DNA of 33,872 nucleotides from Acidobacteriota bacterium (GCA_028876395.1 JAGWRX010000150.1:1-33872), one strand, 5' to 3'; counted from the stretch's first letter, positions 7,387 through 17,249 are shown. The notes: generated by a model from the sequence alone, not told the origin. Translations and numbers: made by a program.

Positions 7387-8478
7387 GTGACCGTTCACGT
7401 GCCAGAGATTCGCATCTCCGAGCCTCAGCTTCCACAGAATCCGGCAAGTTCCGAAGGCCAGCAGCCAGCCGGGGGGAATACGGCTCAGGTTTCGGAGGTT
7501 CGCAGGTTTCTGCTTTCCCGCAGCAACTCGGCGGTTGTAGATGGCGGGTTCCACTGGCTCATGGTGCTGTGCGCGCTCAGCATTTTCGGCATTGTGGCCT
7601 TGATTGCCTGGCGGCTGGTGGTGAGTTCGCACCTGGCCTGGAGCAAGTTTGGATTCGGCTTCTTCTACAAGACATTCACCGACCCCGATACGCACCAGTC
7701 CATCTTCTGGGACCCCGTGAATGCGCGCTTCAGCGCCGTGCCGTTTATCTTCGGCACGCTGGTCTCCTCGTTTCTGGCGCTGCTGATGGCAGTGCCGCTC
7801 GCCGTTGGTCTGGCCATCTTTCTTACTGAGATGTGCCCGCGGGCGTTGCGCGGTCCGCTGGCATTCCTGACCGAGCTGCTGGCGGCTATTCCCAGCGTGA
7901 TTTACGGGCTGTGGGCAGTCTTTGTGCTGGTGCCGCTGATGCGGGGCCATGTGAATCCGCTGCTGGTCAAATCGCTGGGCTGGACGGGGTTGTTCAGCGA
8001 CGAGAATCCCACAGGCCTGGGCTTTTTAACGGCCGGCGTCATTCTCGCCATCATGATTCTGCCTATCATCTCATCGCTCACGCGTGAGGTGATGACAGCT
8101 GTGCCGCAGTCGCAGCGCGAGGCGGTGCTGGCGCTGGGAGCCACGCGCTGGGAGATGATCCGCATGGGCGTGCTGCGCAATGCGCGCATCGGCATTGTGG
8201 GCGGCATCATGCTGGGGCTGGGGCGCGCGCTGGGCGAAACCATGGCCGTGACCATGGTCATCGGAAACACCCCTGAGGTTCACCGCTCGCTGCTTTCCAA
8301 CGGCAGCTCAATGGCCGCCGTGATTGCCAACGAATTCACTGAAGCCGTGGACGATGCGCACTTGAGCGCGCTGATTGAGATTGCCCTCGCTCTGTTTGTG
8401 GTGACGATTATCGTGAATGCGCTCGCCCGGCTGCTGGTCTGGGCGGTTACGCGAGGAGCGCCGTCGCAGGCGCGCTGA
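7387..8478 (+). CDS. pstC: Phosphate ABC transporter permease PstC
   Basis: One of the two inner-membrane channel subunits of the high-affinity phosphate importer PstSCAB. The 363-residue product has a hydrophilic N-terminal extension of about 55 residues and then six predicted membrane segments. The permease signature region is ALGATRWEMIRMGVLRNARIGIVGGIMLGLGRALGETMAV, including the EAVLALGA loop that docks the ATPase. The start is uncertain: GTG at 7387 or GTG at 7399, neither with a good Shine-Dalgarno. It is first in a tight operon, with pstA starting 10 nt after its stop. Phosphate starvation control is likely from the repeats upstream. There is no pstS next to it. Confidence 0.93.
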   Translation: MTVHVPEIRISEPQLPQNPASSEGQQPAGGNTAQVSEVRRFLLSRSNSAVVDGGFHWLMVLCALSIFGIVALIAWRLVVSSHLAWSKFGFGFFYKTFTDPDTHQSIFWDPVNARFSAVPFIFGTLVSSFLALLMAVPLAVGLAIFLTEMCPRALRGPLAFLTELLAAIPSVIYGLWAVFVLVPLMRGHVNPLLVKSLGWTGLFSDENPTGLGFLTAGVILAIMILPIISSLTREVMTAVPQSQREAVLALGATRWEMIRMGVLRNARIGIVGGIMLGLGRALGETMAVTMVIGNTPEVHRSLLSNGSSMAAVIANEFTEAVDDAHLSALIEIALALFVVTIIVNALARLLVWAVTRGAPSQAR

Positions 8479-8488
8479 GGAGACACTG

Positions 8489-9358
8489 GTGAGCGTGGAG
8501 ACATTCAAATTCCGGTCCCGGCTGCGGGCGCTGACGGATGGCGCGGTCACGGCGCTGGCGATTCTGGCCACGGTGCTTGTGGTGGCGCCTCTGGTGGCCA
8601 TCTTCGGCTATCTCGTCTTCAAAGGCACCAACTCTCTCAGCATGGCTTTCTTTACCCACGTTCCCAAGCCGCCGGGCGAGGTGGGAGGGGGCATGGCCAA
8701 CGCCATCCTCGGCTCCGGAATTCTGCTCGCGGTGGCCAGTGCGATTGGTGTTCCCATCGGCATCGGCGGCGGCATCTATCTGGCCGAGTTCGGACGGGGA
8801 ACGAAACTGGCGAATGCCGTGCGGTTCACCGCCGATGTGCTGAACGGCGTGCCTTCCATCGTCATGGGTCTTGCGATCTACTCGCTGATCGTGGTTCCGC
8901 AGAAGCACTTCTCGGCTTTGTCGGGCGGCGTGGCGCTGGGCATCATGATGATTCCCACGGTCTGCCGAACCTCGGAAGAAATGCTGTTGATGGTGCCCCA
9001 TGCGGTGCGCGAGGCCGCGCTGGGGTTGGGCGTGCCCAACTGGCGCTCGGTGTTGTCGATTACCGTCAAGACAGCTTCGCCGGGCATCATCACCGGCTGT
9101 ATGCTGGCTTTTGCGCGCGTGGCCGGCGAGACGGCTCCGCTCATCTTTACCGCGCTCGGAAATCAGTTCTGGAGTTCGAGCCTCAACCAGCCCATCGCCG
9201 CGCTTCCGCTGCAGATATATGTTTATGCCATCTCGCCCTACGATGATTGGCACCGGCTGGCGTGGGCAGGGGCGCTCGTGTTGATCGTGTTGATCGTGCT
9301 GGCGGTTTCTCTGGTGCGCTTTGTTACCAGCCGCGGCGTTTTGAAAGGGGCAAGCTAA
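8489..9358 (+). CDS. pstA: Phosphate ABC transporter permease PstA
   Basis: The second membrane subunit of the phosphate importer, pairing with PstC. From the GTG at 8489 it has 289 residues, the family's usual length, and six predicted membrane helices starting near residue 20 (VTALAILATVLVVAPLVAIFGYLVF). The EAALGLGVPNWRSVLSITVKTASPGIITGCMLAFARVAGETAPL segment is the conserved ATPase-docking and permease signature. The frame is open back to 8417 inside pstC, but GAGGAGA 5 nt before the GTG decides the start. It ends directly against pstB (stop TAA, then GTG). Confidence 0.94.
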   Translation: MSVETFKFRSRLRALTDGAVTALAILATVLVVAPLVAIFGYLVFKGTNSLSMAFFTHVPKPPGEVGGGMANAILGSGILLAVASAIGVPIGIGGGIYLAEFGRGTKLANAVRFTADVLNGVPSIVMGLAIYSLIVVPQKHFSALSGGVALGIMMIPTVCRTSEEMLLMVPHAVREAALGLGVPNWRSVLSITVKTASPGIITGCMLAFARVAGETAPLIFTALGNQFWSSSLNQPIAALPLQIYVYAISPYDDWHRLAWAGALVLIVLIVLAVSLVRFVTSRGVLKGAS

Positions 9359-10117
9359 GTGGGCGTCGGCATCGAGGTCATCGACCTGAACGCGTGGTAC
9401 GGCACGAACCACACGCTGCAGGACATCAATCTGCACATTCCGGCCAATCATGCCACCGCGCTGATAGGCCCTTCCGGCTGCGGCAAAAGCACCTTTGTCC
9501 GCTGCCTGAACCGCATGCACGAGACCAACCCCATCGCGCGCGTGACGGGAACCGTGCGCATTGGCGACCTGGACATCTACAACGACGCCAAGCCGGTCGA
9601 GATCCGGCGGCGCGTTGGCATGGTTTTTCAGCGGCCCAATCCTTTCCCCACCATGTCGATCTACGACAACGTCGCCTCCGGCCTCAAACTCAACGGCTAT
9701 ACCAACAAGCGCGTGCTGGATGGGATTGTCGAGCGGTCGCTCATCAACTCGGCGCTGTGGGACGAGGTGAAGGACGATCTGAAGAAGAAATCCGGCGCCA
9801 GCCTCTCCGGCGGGCAGCAGCAGCGGCTCTGCATTGCGCGCGCGCTGGCCGTGGACCCCGAGGTTCTGCTGATGGACGAGCCTGCTTCGGCACTGGACCC
9901 GATTTCCACAGCGAAGATTGAGGACCTTATCTTTCAGCTCAAGTCGCAGTACACTATCGTGATTGTGACCCACAACATGCAGCAGGCGGCGCGCGTGGCA
10001 GAGAAGACGGGCTTCTTCCTCAACGGGCGCATGGTGGAGTTCGACTCAACGCACAAGATCTTCACCAATCCCAGCGACAAGCGCACAGAGGATTACATAA
10101 CAGGCAGGTTCGGATGA
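9359..10117 (+). CDS. pstB: Phosphate ABC transporter ATP-binding protein PstB
   Basis: The ATPase that drives phosphate import. The 252-residue product carries the Walker A motif GPSGCGKST (37-45), Q-loop FQRPNPFP (Q91), ABC signature LSGGQQQR (149-156), Walker B LLMDEP (170-175) and H-loop His205 (VTHN). The RPNPFP after the Q-loop is characteristic of PstB among ABC ATPases. Its GTG start at 9359 follows the pstA stop without a gap, with AAAGGGG about 9 nt upstream, so translation is probably coupled. Its stop overlaps the phoU start by 4 bases (ATGA). Confidence 0.97.
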   Translation: MGVGIEVIDLNAWYGTNHTLQDINLHIPANHATALIGPSGCGKSTFVRCLNRMHETNPIARVTGTVRIGDLDIYNDAKPVEIRRRVGMVFQRPNPFPTMSIYDNVASGLKLNGYTNKRVLDGIVERSLINSALWDEVKDDLKKKSGASLSGGQQQRLCIARALAVDPEVLLMDEPASALDPISTAKIEDLIFQLKSQYTIVIVTHNMQQAARVAEKTGFFLNGRMVEFDSTHKIFTNPSDKRTEDYITGRFG

Positions 10118-10806
10118 CGCGGATTCGCTTTCAACAGAGCCTCGACGAGCTGAAGGAAAACCTGCTGGTGATGGCGGGACTGGCCGAGCAGGCCATCCAG
10201 CGCGCCATTGAGGCGTATCGCGTACGCGATCTGTCCATCTGCGATCTGGTCAGCCGCAGCGAGAATGCCATCAACCGCATGGAGCGCGACATCGACCAGG
10301 CTGCGCTGGACCTGCTGGCGATGGAGCAGCCCATGGCCAGCGACCTGCGCTTCATCCTCAGCGTCATCAAGATCAACGCCGATCTGGAGCGCGTGGGCGA
10401 CGCAGCCAAGAGCATCAGTGATCGCGTGCGCAACATGGAGCAGATGGCGGTGGCGGACCTGCCGGTCGATATTCCGCGCATGGCCACGCTGGCCGCAGCG
10501 ATGGTGCGGAAGAGTCTGCAGTCATTCATCGAGGGCGACGCGGTGACGGCCCGTTCCGTGCTCACCATGGATGACGCCGTGGATGCGATGAATCGCGCTG
10601 CCTACAAGGCGCTGACCAAGGTAATGGAAGAGCAGAGCCATCTCGCTCCGCTGGCTTTCAATGCGCTGATGATCTGCCGCTCGCTGGAGCGCGTTGCCGA
10701 CCACGCCACCAACATCGCGGAGGACGTGATCTTCTGGATTCAGGGCGCGGATGTGCGCCACTCCAAGAGCCTGGCCGCTCAGAAAGACGCGAAGGCGGCT
10801 GGCTGA
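10114..10806 (+). CDS. phoU: Phosphate signalling/transport accessory protein PhoU
   Basis: A negative modulator that links PstSCAB activity to the PhoR/PhoB two-component system and limits phosphate uptake. The 230-residue product shows the two repeated three-helix bundles of PhoU (about 8-110 and 115-215). These include the metal-binding E/DxxxD-type motifs ([27 protein letters not shown]) and [16 protein letters not shown] near the end. The start overlaps the pstB stop. It is the last gene of the operon; phoB and phoR are not in the window. It converges on addA with 7 nt between the stops, where only a 5-bp inverted repeat (ATAAC...GTTAT) is seen. Confidence 0.95.
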   Translation: MTRIRFQQSLDELKENLLVMAGLAEQAIQRAIEAYRVRDLSICDLVSRSENAINRMERDIDQAALDLLAMEQPMASDLRFILSVIKINADLERVGDAAKSISDRVRNMEQMAVADLPVDIPRMATLAAAMVRKSLQSFIEGDAVTARSVLTMDDAVDAMNRAAYKALTKVMEEQSHLAPLAFNALMICRSLERVADHATNIAEDVIFWIQGADVRHSKSLAAQKDAKAAG

Positions 10807-10813
10807 ATAACGC

Positions 10814-13800
10814 TCACGCTGTTATCTCCCACCAATCCAGCAGCGACATGCGCGGATAGTAAAGCCCTGCGCGGAGCCGTGCGCTTTCACCATACAGCCT
10901 GTGCAGCACTGCGGCATACGCTTCAAGCTGCGGCGCGAACACTTTGCGCAGTTCCGGCAGCGCCAGCGCCGGTTCCAGGTCGTCGGCGTGCGCGGTCTTG
11001 TAGTCGATAATCCACCACGCATCGTCTCCGCTTGACAGCGGTTCAAGTCCCGCGCGGAAGACGCGATCCACGCGCACGGAGCGCAACGCGCCTGCAACGA
11101 TGCCGGTCCACGCTGCCTCGCTGGCCGCCTCCGCGTGCGGCGACAGGATCCATTGGCCATGGGAATCCTCCGAGGCGTTGAGCGCAAAATCGAAGGCCCT
11201 GGCCGCGATGGATTCCGCGAGGGAGTGCGGCGCGCCCGCCGCGCGCACTTCAGCCATGATGCGCGGCTTCATCCGCAATAGAGCGGCGCAAGCTCCGCTC
11301 CAGTCGTGGTCTGTGCGCAGCCGCGCCAGCTCCTCCAGCAGCTTGTGGACGGCGTTGCCCAGCGCGCGCGACAGCAGGCCGCCCTCGTGACGCGCATAGA
11401 GCCGTGAGTCGCCGATGGCGGCATCCCGCGCAGCGAATGCGTCCACTGCTGAGGCGGGCGGTGCAGGCTGGAAGTTGGCCGGCAGACGGTGCACTATGGT
11501 CGGCCTCGCCGGGGAAGGCATGACAGATACGTTATCTTCGCCTGATGCGGCGATGGTTTCAACCAGTGGCCCGTCAGGCGCTGCCGACGCCAATCTGGCT
11601 GCCTTCCAATCTTCGAAGCGCGCGCACACTTCTTCTTCGATAGCAGGCCATGCGGTGGCAAGCAGGCTGTTCGCGGGCTTCTCAAGTTCAAGGCTGCCGT
11701 CCATGCTCTTGTAAGCGGGCCGCGCAAACAGGTGCAGCTCCTCGCGCGCCCGCGTTGCCGCGACATACAGAATGCGCCGCATCTCCTGCGACTCGCGCTC
11801 GCGATAGACGCGGTCAACCCATTCCCTGGCCTTGCCGCGATCTGCGCCTTTGGGCTGCAGGGGCGCCACGAGGAATTCGGTGACCTCGCCAGAATCGTCT
11901 GGCTGTTCAAGCCCGGGCTCGATCCCTCGTTCGAGCCAGGACAGCAGTTTGCGATGGTTGTTGGCGCCGACTGCCTGCAAGTCAGGCACGATGACCAATT
12001 CGAACTCCAGGCCCTTTGACTTGTGAATGGTCATCAACTGCACGCCGCACTCGCTGCTGGCCGTGGGGTCAGGCAGGGCGGTCAACTTTTCAAGCGCAGC
12101 ATCGAGCGCGGGGCCCAGCAGGTCCTGTTCGCCGTCCGGCAGGCCGTCGAGACAACTCCAGAGAAGGTTCAGGTTGGCGCGCGCCGTCGAGTCCACGCAG
12201 GATGCGCCGCCAAGCCGAAGCCAGATCTGTTCCAGCCAGGTTCCCAGCGAAGCAGTGGGCAGCGCCGCGCGCAGGCGGGGCACGGACTCCAGTGCGCTGA
12301 GCACGCGCGCCGCAGCGGCGCGGCCATGGTCGCTCAGCAGATGGAACCGCTCGGCCAGCAACTCCGGAACCGCGCGGTCAGGCGCCTGCGCATCATCGGC
12401 GCCGGCCAGCCTGTACAGGTCTTCGAGGGCAAGTCCGCACCACGGTGCGCGCAGCACGCCGAGCCATACCACGCGGTCCTGTGGATTGAGCAGTGCTCGC
12501 CCCAGGGCCAACGCATCCTGCACCTCTAGGCGATCCTTCAACGGCTCAAGCTCCACTGCGCGGAACGGTATCGCCGCTTCGCGCAGCGCCACTGCGATTG
12601 GCTCGAGGGCCTTGCGGGCACGGCCCAGCACGGCGATGCGATATTTGCCACCTTGCTCACGCGCCTGCTTCACGCGGTCCATGTGGCCGCGGATCAACGC
12701 CACAATCTCGTTGGTTTGCACTTCGCGCGCCGCCTCCCGCTCATGCGCGATGGCTTCCTTCTTTCGCGCGGCGAATGGGTCGGCGGCCTTGCCTCGGCTG
12801 GCTTGCGGCACGAACTCAAGATGCAGGCTGAAGAGCTGGGTGGAGGATGCAGCGGCCTCGCGGGCAGGCTCAGCGGGCGAAAACGTGACGCCGCTGCCGT
12901 CGTTGGCTGCAAACACTTTCGTGAAGGCGTCGTTGAGCCGCTCAACCAGTCGTGGCTCAGTACGAAAGTTGGCTGTGAGAGGCGCAAAGTCGAAGGCGAA
13001 TGCGGCGCCGTCTGGAATCTCAAGGCCGGTCTTCCGCACGCGCGGAAAGAGCTCCGCATCGGCGTCGCGGAAAAAATAGATGGACTGCATGGGGTCCCCG
13101 ACCACGAAGATGGTGCGCTCCGCCTGGTCGGGCCAGGCCGCAGCGAGGCTGGCCAGCAGACGGTGCTGACGGCGGCTTGTGTCCTGGAACTCATCCACCA
13201 GCAGGTGCCGGATGCGGTCTGCGGTTGCCTGAGCGGCATCGCTCGGCAGCTCGTCCTCGCCGCGCAGAACACGCTGAGCGACCTGTGCCACCTCAATGAA
13301 GTCCACGGCGCCTGTTTCGGCAAAAACGGTTCGCAGCTCGCCCGCAGCATGGCGCAGCAGGATGAAGCAGGACTGCACGATCAGCCAGTCCTCATCGGTG
13401 TAGCGCGCCGGCGGCAGGTTGCGGACTGCGGCGAGAGAGCTTCCAAGGCTCGGGACCGCTGAGAGTGAAGCAATCAACGATGCAAAACGGGCCTTGCCGG
13501 CGCGTCCGCGCGGAGTTGCGGGAAAACCATCTGGAGCTTTCAGACCCTTCTCTGATCGCCAATTTCCCGTTTTTGTTTGCAGGAACGATGCAAGCGACGC
13601 ATAGATTTGGCGCGCGGACTCCAGCCCATCCGAAAAAGGTGCGGAGGGAATCTCGGGACATTCAGCCAGGCCCCAGGGCGAGTTTGCGCCGGGTTCCTCG
13701 CAGGCAAACCGCGCCAGCGCCAATGCCTCTCCGCGCGTTCCGGGCGCATGATCGATAAGCAGGTCCAATTTGCGCACTGCGTCGCGGACGGCTGCGGCAA

Positions 13801-14482
13801 ATGGCCTCTCCAGGCGCGCGCGCAGCGCCACCCAGTCCGGCTCGCTCTCCAGCACAAAATCGTGCATCCAGCGGTCGCGTTTTCCCAGCATCTCCACGAG
13901 CAGATTTTCCATTTCCTGCCAGCTGTTATCTCGCCAGAGCAGCAGCGTATCAATGGCTGAGCGAAGAGCCGCGTCGCTTCCGTCCATCTCTTCGAGCGTG
14001 CGCCGGGCCGCACTGCGGTAGAGCTTCGCGGGCTGTTCAGTGATTGCCAGCTCTCCGCCGAGCTCCGTGAGCAGAGGTTGCTGCAACGCCAGATCGCGGC
14101 AAAAGGAGTCGATCGTTGTGATGCGAAGTTGAGCCGACAGGTCAGGCAGCTGCCAGTCAAGAGCGCGCGAGCGTTGCAGCGCGCGGAGGGCCAGCGCATG
14201 CATTGAGAACTCGTCCGGAATCTGCGTGGGCGCCTCGCCGGCCGCGGCTTTCTCCAGCTCCGACAGAATGCGGTGGCGCATTTCAGTCGCTGCGGCCCGG
14301 GTGAAAGTGATGGCAACAATCTGGCCGGGATCGTCCACTTCGCTCAGCAGCCGCAGGAATCTGCGGGTAAGCAGGTCTGTCTTGCCGGAGCCGGCCGGCG
14401 CCTGCACAAGAATGGACCGCGCATGATCGAGCGCCCGCATGCGTTGCTTCTGGTCGGGAGGTGGGTTCATGGATTTACTCAT
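10814..14482 (-). CDS. addA: AddA-type UvrD-family helicase/nuclease (double-strand break repair)
   Basis: A 1222-residue superfamily 1A helicase with a C-terminal RecB-type nuclease, predicted to resect double-strand DNA ends for RecA loading together with the AddB-like partner. Seen: Walker A QAPAGSGKT (27-35), motif Ia ITFTRAAATEM, motif II LLVDEFQDTS (about 427-436), motif III VVGDPMQSIYFFRDAD, motif IV LTANFRTEPRL, motif V MTIHKSKGLEFELVIVPDL, motif VI LYVAATRARE. The nuclease motif is DRVFRAG...WWIIDYKT...QLEAYA (about 1139-1185), with the D..DYK..Q catalytic pattern. Its ATG overlaps the 3' end of the upstream partner gene by 8 bp, so the two are translationally coupled. Confidence 0.92.
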   Translation of the reverse strand: MSKSMNPPPDQKQRMRALDHARSILVQAPAGSGKTDLLTRRFLRLLSEVDDPGQIVAITFTRAAATEMRHRILSELEKAAAGEAPTQIPDEFSMHALALRALQRSRALDWQLPDLSAQLRITTIDSFCRDLALQQPLLTELGGELAITEQPAKLYRSAARRTLEEMDGSDAALRSAIDTLLLWRDNSWQEMENLLVEMLGKRDRWMHDFVLESEPDWVALRARLERPFAAAVRDAVRKLDLLIDHAPGTRGEALALARFACEEPGANSPWGLAECPEIPSAPFSDGLESARQIYASLASFLQTKTGNWRSEKGLKAPDGFPATPRGRAGKARFASLIASLSAVPSLGSSLAAVRNLPPARYTDEDWLIVQSCFILLRHAAGELRTVFAETGAVDFIEVAQVAQRVLRGEDELPSDAAQATADRIRHLLVDEFQDTSRRQHRLLASLAAAWPDQAERTIFVVGDPMQSIYFFRDADAELFPRVRKTGLEIPDGAAFAFDFAPLTANFRTEPRLVERLNDAFTKVFAANDGSGVTFSPAEPAREAAASSTQLFSLHLEFVPQASRGKAADPFAARKKEAIAHEREAAREVQTNEIVALIRGHMDRVKQAREQGGKYRIAVLGRARKALEPIAVALREAAIPFRAVELEPLKDRLEVQDALALGRALLNPQDRVVWLGVLRAPWCGLALEDLYRLAGADDAQAPDRAVPELLAERFHLLSDHGRAAAARVLSALESVPRLRAALPTASLGTWLEQIWLRLGGASCVDSTARANLNLLWSCLDGLPDGEQDLLGPALDAALEKLTALPDPTASSECGVQLMTIHKSKGLEFELVIVPDLQAVGANNHRKLLSWLERGIEPGLEQPDDSGEVTEFLVAPLQPKGADRGKAREWVDRVYRERESQEMRRILYVAATRAREELHLFARPAYKSMDGSLELEKPANSLLATAWPAIEEEVCARFEDWKAARLASAAPDGPLVETIAASGEDNVSVMPSPARPTIVHRLPANFQPAPPASAVDAFAARDAAIGDSRLYARHEGGLLSRALGNAVHKLLEELARLRTDHDWSGACAALLRMKPRIMAEVRAAGAPHSLAESIAARAFDFALNASEDSHGQWILSPHAEAASEAAWTGIVAGALRSVRVDRVFRAGLEPLSSGDDAWWIIDYKTAHADDLEPALALPELRKVFAPQLEAYAAVLHRLYGESARLRAGLYYPRMSLLDWWEITA

Positions 14483-17174
14483 CGCTCGCCTCTTCGTTGC
14501 CGGACTCGTCGCCTTCTCCTGCGCCGTCCCATGCCTCCAGGCGAGCCATGTTTTCTTCCTCCTGCACGCGGCAAACGGTTTGCAATCCGCAGCGCTCGCA
14601 GGTCTGGGGATACTCGCGCGGGTTTACGTCGGCGCGGCCAGCCACAAAGCTGCGCGCGAGCTGCTCGATGTACTGCTTCCACTCCTTCATCTGCTGACTT
14701 GTGAGTCTGCTCTTTGCCAAAGCTGTGTTGCCCTTCAAGTGGTCGAACAGCGTTGCTTTGGCATTCTTCATAAAACCGCTGAAGCTCGCCTCGCGCGAGC
14801 GCACGCTGGCAAACACAAGCCCGCCCGGCTCTTCCTGCAGCGCGAATCCGGCATACAGCGGCAACTGCACATCGTCGGGACGCGGAAGCTCCCAGGCCTT
14901 CGGCGAAACGTCGCCGGTCTTGTAGTCGATGACCAGCACCGAGCCGTCATTGAGCCGGTCAATGCGATCGAGGCGCAGTTGCAGCGCAAGCCCGGCAAGG
15001 TTGATGGGGTGCTCCGCCTCGGTTTCGTCTACGGCGAACGGAAGCCGTGCGAGTTCAAACTCCAGCCACTCGGCCACCACCTGAACAAGGCGCAATTCTT
15101 CAAGCTCCAGATAGCGCCGCGGCATGCGTTCACGGGATCCGGCGGGCATCTCTTCGCGCAGAATGCTGCGCACATGGCCGGCGACGAAGGCTCGCCGGTC
15201 AGGCACGCGCGCCAGGTCCTCATGCGTGCGGATGCCGTCAGGCGCGCCGCCCCAGACGCGGTGAAGAACCGAGTGCAGCAGTTGCCCACGCTGTTTGGCC
15301 GTCAACCCGGCTTCCGCTGGTTCCCAGCCCCTCGCGCCAAGCCGCGCGGTGGCGAAGGCTTTGAACGGACACTGCGACTGGTCGGTCAGAACGCCTGCTC
15401 CGCCCCGCACCGCGGTGGCGAAGAAGGGAACGCGGCTCGCATCCTGAAATGGAACGGTGAGTCGTGGTTGGCTTGAAGGGGCCGCCGGCTCAACGGGCAG
15501 CGGCTGGGGCGGCCCGGCAAGCTGCGCAATCAGGCGGGAGGGTCTGGTCTCCGTGCCCTCCTTTTGCATGGGGCAGCTGAAATGAACAACGGGCGCAGCG
15601 GCCAGCAGCCGCGTGGTGATGGCCTGCGCCAGTTCCCAGTCGTTCCGGGGCGTGGCGTGCGGCATGCCGGCCTGGCGCTGCACTTGCGGCGGCAGCAACG
15701 GATGCGTCAAGGCGGCTGCTGGCCAGGCCTCCTCGTCGGCGCCCAGAAACCAGATGGCATCGGCTGCCAGTCCAGCCGATTCGGCCGGCCCGGCAATCTG
15801 GATTGGCGCATCGCTCGACTCGGGTGCAAACAGCGTCTCGTCCAGAGTGCGCGCCAGCGCTGAGAGAAAATCCGTCCAGCCGATGCGGCGGCCATCGAAG
15901 CCCAGCGAGCCGCAGGCGTCAACGGCTTGTCCCCACCGCCGGAAGGCCTGATAGTCCGCGCTCGAAAGCGTGTGATTGCCGGGCAGGCCAATATCCTGCA
16001 GCAGTTGCGGAACCAGCCCCGCCCAGTCGAGAGGGCTCTGTCGACGACTCCTCGATTCCATCAGCCGCTGCCGTGCCCCGATCATGCGCGCCACCCACGC
16101 GGCCGGCAGCGCATGGGCGCCCGCGCGTTGTCCCAGGAAGGCGCCCAGTGTCCACTCGGTTCGCTCCAGGCCGTGACGGCGCAGCGCGCGTATGAAGGCC
16201 TGCAGCGCGTCTGAGTCCTCGGGACCATTCGCAGCCAGCGCGGTTGAGAACAGCCAGTCCAGTTCATTCTCCGCAAGTGCCCCATCGAGCCATCGCAGTA
16301 ACAGATGGGCCGCGCGGGCCACTCCCTGCCGGCTGAGCGGGATTCCCAGCGAGAACTCGAAGAGCGGTGCGGCTCCGTGCGCGCCATGCCGCAGGAACGC
16401 ACGCTCGATTTCGCCGCGGCGGCTGCTGATGTCCTGCGTGATGACGAGCAGGCGGGCATGCGGGTTGGCAGAGAGCTGGCGTGAACACCACAGGGCGCAG
16501 GCCTCCAGCTCGGTTTTGTCGTCGCAGGCGGTGTAGAAGCGAGCGTCCCGCGCGGGCTCGCCTTTCGACCTCTCCTGCCACGCTCCCCATGCATCAAACA
16601 ACGCTCGCTGGGCGGGAAGTAGCCGGTCGAACCCCGCTGCGAGCAACGGACGGCGCGGGGCGCTGTCCGCTTGCAGCAGCGCAGTCAGTTCCAGCAGCGC
16701 CCGGGCGGGGCTCAGCAGGCCATGCGTCTCACAGGACTCGTCAAAAGCCGAAAGCCAGCCGCTGAACGCGCCCGCGTCCTGGCTCCAGCCGCTGCGTTCC
16801 ATTTGTTTAAGGTAGCGCGGAGCATAGGCGCAGAGCAGTTCGTGCGCCTCCATGGCCATCCCGGCCAACCGCAGTCGCGGGCCTTCAAGCAGCGTGGCAA
16901 TGTGCTTTTCTCTGCCCACAATATCTGCCCAAAGCGCCTTTTCCTGCGCCGGATTCATCATCATGCGGCCGTCTAGGGCTCGCTCTTCCCAGGCGGCGCG
17001 GGCAAAACTTCGCCAGTCCTGAATGTCAGGCGCGGGCCATGCCGCCAGTCCCTCGGCGCGGCGGCGGCGATGGAATGCGGTTTGGAGGGCGCGCGCGGCC
17101 CGGTCGCTGGCCGCCACCACCAGGCCCCCATCGCGCAGCCAGCCGTCGATTTCCGCTTCCCCTCGAACTCCCAT
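14475..17174 (-). CDS. addB: AddB-like protein: inactivated helicase with Fe-S PD-(D/E)XK nuclease
   Basis: An 899-residue partner of AddA. The N-terminal half has a helicase-like layout but no GxGKT Walker A: VVAASDRAARAL stands where the loop is expected. The C-terminal nuclease has the AddB four-cysteine iron-sulfur arrangement, with one Cys before the nuclease core (CPFKAFATARLGAR, about 600) and three after it (CERCGLQTVC, about 858-867). In between lie LDRIDRL, VIDYKTG (about 750) and the QLPLYA motif. It resembles the family described as probable DNA repair protein (TIGR03623-like), which is a variant of AddB. TATAAC lies 6 nt before the ATG at 17174 and no Shine-Dalgarno is visible, so the message is probably leaderless. 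It is first in the addB-addA operon and divergent from the Sco gene. Confidence 0.87.
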   Translation of the reverse strand: MGVRGEAEIDGWLRDGGLVVAASDRAARALQTAFHRRRRAEGLAAWPAPDIQDWRSFARAAWEERALDGRMMMNPAQEKALWADIVGREKHIATLLEGPRLRLAGMAMEAHELLCAYAPRYLKQMERSGWSQDAGAFSGWLSAFDESCETHGLLSPARALLELTALLQADSAPRRPLLAAGFDRLLPAQRALFDAWGAWQERSKGEPARDARFYTACDDKTELEACALWCSRQLSANPHARLLVITQDISSRRGEIERAFLRHGAHGAAPLFEFSLGIPLSRQGVARAAHLLLRWLDGALAENELDWLFSTALAANGPEDSDALQAFIRALRRHGLERTEWTLGAFLGQRAGAHALPAAWVARMIGARQRLMESRSRRQSPLDWAGLVPQLLQDIGLPGNHTLSSADYQAFRRWGQAVDACGSLGFDGRRIGWTDFLSALARTLDETLFAPESSDAPIQIAGPAESAGLAADAIWFLGADEEAWPAAALTHPLLPPQVQRQAGMPHATPRNDWELAQAITTRLLAAAPVVHFSCPMQKEGTETRPSRLIAQLAGPPQPLPVEPAAPSSQPRLTVPFQDASRVPFFATAVRGGAGVLTDQSQCPFKAFATARLGARGWEPAEAGLTAKQRGQLLHSVLHRVWGGAPDGIRTHEDLARVPDRRAFVAGHVRSILREEMPAGSRERMPRRYLELEELRLVQVVAEWLEFELARLPFAVDETEAEHPINLAGLALQLRLDRIDRLNDGSVLVIDYKTGDVSPKAWELPRPDDVQLPLYAGFALQEEPGGLVFASVRSREASFSGFMKNAKATLFDHLKGNTALAKSRLTSQQMKEWKQYIEQLARSFVAGRADVNPREYPQTCERCGLQTVCRVQEEENMARLEAWDGAGEGDESGNEEASDE

Positions 17175-17180
17175 TTCTGC

Positions 17181-17186
17181 GTTATA
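17181..17186 (-). promoter_or_regulatory. -10 box of addB-addA (leaderless arrangement)
   Basis: TATAAC on the minus strand (5 of 6 to TATAAT) is followed by GCAGAA and then the ATG at 17174. The expected start of transcription coincides with the start codon. No -35 match is seen 16-18 bp upstream. Confidence 0.5.
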
Positions 17187-17243
17187 CGCTGTCTCGCCGG
17201 GCGGGCGCTATGCGCGGGTACATACCGCCCTCGCCGCCGGTTG

Positions 17244-17249
17244 TACACT
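17244..17249 (+). promoter_or_regulatory. -10 box of the CusF-Sco gene (leaderless arrangement)
   Basis: TACACT is followed by 5 nt and then GTG at 17255. The only Shine-Dalgarno-like string, AGGAG, overlaps the start codon itself and could not serve it. An in-frame TGA at 17249-17251 excludes any earlier start. Either the mRNA begins at the GTG, or translation starts at TTG 17267, which would lose the two arginines of the signal peptide. Confidence 0.45.

Noticed and set aside
8447..9973. A 508-codon open frame antisense to pstA and pstB
   Set aside because: It is a mirror of the GC-rich pst genes: His/Arg/Gln-rich with no domain, while the sense strand carries complete PstA and PstB motifs.
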